From Acetobacteraceae bacterium (lineage in GTDB: Bacteria > Pseudomonadota > Alphaproteobacteria > Acetobacterales > Acetobacteraceae): a DNA stretch of 7,397 bases. Of this stretch, positions 6,678-7,397 are shown one piece after another (position 1 is the stretch's first letter; every line of letters starts with the position of its first letter). Under the pieces are notes generated by a model. That model saw only the letters and a program-made list of their open reading frames with translations. It had not been told where the DNA came from and did no database searches. The stretch lies in NCBI GenBank assembly GCA_003133265.1, contig PKWQ01000274.1:1-7397 (forward strand). The letters run 5' to 3'. The translations under genes and the position numbers were made by a program.

Positions 6678-6754
6678 TCCACCAACATCAATGTACCTTC
6701 CCACGCCAGCCCCGCCCGCGATGGGTGCTTCCATGTCTCCCTGTCGGTTCCAAA

Positions 6755-6759
6755 GAGGG
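6755..6759 (+). promoter_or_regulatory. Shine-Dalgarno of hmgA
   Basis: GAGGG lies 4 nt before the ATG at 6764. It fixes the hmgA start, and the encoded N-terminus matches the family from its first residues. Confidence 0.7.
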
Positions 6760-6763
6760 TAAA

Positions 6764-7397
6764 ATGAGCGAACAGCCAGCGTATCTATCTGGTTTCGGCA
6801 ACGAATTCGCCACCGAGGCCCTGCCGGGCGCCCTGCCGGTCGGCCAGAATTCGCCCCAGCATGTCCCGTACGGCCTGTATGCCGAGGTCATCACCGGCAC
6901 GTCCTTCACCATGCCGCGGCGGGAGAACCGGCGAGGCTGGCTCTACCGCATCCGGCCCTCGGCCGATCATCCGCCGTACCGGCGGATCGACAACGGCACG
7001 CTCTGCCCCAGGCTGGCCGAACCGACGCCGAACCGGCTGCGCTGGGACCCTCTCCCGATCGGCGACGCGCCGGCGGATTTCCTCGCCGGGCTCTACACCC
7101 TGGTGGCCAATCAGGCCGCGCCGGATGCCGGGGTCTGCGTGCACATCTACCGCGCCAACCGCTCGATGCAGCGGGTGTTCTGGAACGCCGACGGCGAACA
7201 ATTGATCGTGCCGCAACAGGGCCGACTCGACATCGCCACCGAACTGGGCCGCCTGCTGGTCGCCCCCGGCGAGATCGCGGTGATCCCGCGCGGCATCCGC
7301 TACCGCGTCGCCCTGCCCGACGGCTCCGCGCGCGGCTATATGCTGGAGAACCACGGCGCGCTGCTACGCCTGCCCGACCTCGGCCCGATCGGCTCCA
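6764..7397 (+). CDS. hmgA: Homogentisate 1,2-dioxygenase, N-terminal half (3' end outside window)
   Basis: HmgA uses Fe(II) and O2 to open the ring of homogentisate to maleylacetoacetate, the key step of phenylalanine and tyrosine breakdown in the cytoplasm. The frame runs from the ATG at 6764 off the right edge, showing 211 of roughly 430-440 expected residues. The N-terminus YLSGFGNEFATEALPGALP followed by GQNSPQ is diagnostic for the family. Further matches are WLYRIRPS, the QQG segment after the WNADGE stretch, PGEIAVIPRG, and LPDLGPIGS at the edge. The iron ligands and catalytic His lie in the missing C-terminal half, so activity cannot be judged. The gene is divergent from the MarR gene, its likely regulator. 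Downstream genes, often fumarylacetoacetase and maleylacetoacetate isomerase, would lie beyond the window. Confidence 0.97.
   Translation, partial: MSEQPAYLSGFGNEFATEALPGALPVGQNSPQHVPYGLYAEVITGTSFTMPRRENRRGWLYRIRPSADHPPYRRIDNGTLCPRLAEPTPNRLRWDPLPIGDAPADFLAGLYTLVANQAAPDAGVCVHIYRANRSMQRVFWNADGEQLIVPQQGRLDIATELGRLLVAPGEIAVIPRGIRYRVALPDGSARGYMLENHGALLRLPDLGPIGS

Larger units (their letters stand above)
6451..6763. promoter_or_regulatory. Divergent intergenic regulatory region between the MarR gene and hmgA
   Basis: These 313 bp contain no convincing gene and must hold the promoters of both flanking genes. An AT-rich stretch at about 6474-6490 is the best place for the MarR promoter; read on the - strand it gives TATATAGGAT, but no good -35 was found. 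The hmgA promoter could not be fixed. The region carries several inverted repeats: an imperfect one at 6497-6509, palindromes at 6509-6518 and 6597-6606, a long-loop hairpin at 6616-6646, and AACCGT-N9-ACGGTT at 6657-6677. These are candidate operators or leader structures. Confidence 0.6.

Overview
The window is GC-rich bacterial DNA with strong G/C preference at third codon positions. A plausible source is an alphaproteobacterium. The Acetobacteraceae/Rhodospirillales are a guess, based on the fused LivM-LivG transporter protein, the short EF-G-like GTPase and the MarR/homogentisate dioxygenase pair. No mobile element, tRNA, rRNA, CRISPR array or phage gene was seen.

Layout. (1) Bases 1-2959, + strand, hold the end of a branched-chain amino acid (HAAT/Liv type) ABC transporter operon. 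It contains the C-terminal part of a LivH permease, a single polypeptide joining a LivM permease to a LivG ATPase, and LivF. All three overlap by 4-8 nt, so they are probably translationally coupled. The periplasmic binding protein is not in the window. (2) Bases 2960-3139 hold an AT-richer patch with a weak promoter-like pair, then three closely packed hairpins that end at a strong Shine-Dalgarno sequence. (3) Bases 3140-5089, + strand, encode a 649-residue EF-G-like translation GTPase. It has a divergent, shortened G domain but conserved domain IV tip motifs. (4) Bases 5156-5920, + strand, encode a classical short-chain dehydrogenase whose Shine-Dalgarno lies in a possible hairpin. (5) Bases 5938-6450, - strand, encode a MarR-family regulator that converges on the dehydrogenase, with a 13-bp tandem duplication at the junction. 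(6) Bases 6451-6763 are a divergent regulatory region with several inverted repeats. (7) Bases 6764-7397, + strand, encode the first half of homogentisate 1,2-dioxygenase (hmgA), running off the right edge.

How the genes may work together. HmgA opens the ring of homogentisate, the central intermediate of phenylalanine and tyrosine breakdown. The divergent MarR gene is the obvious candidate regulator of hmgA and of itself. The Liv-type transporter could feed amino acids to the cell, but a link to aromatic catabolism is only suggested by proximity. The EF-G-like protein and the dehydrogenase have no clear functional tie to their neighbours.

I found no convincing novel multi-gene system. The points most worth a second look are the altered GTPase motifs of the EF-G-like protein, the structured leader in front of it, and the repeats between marR and hmgA.
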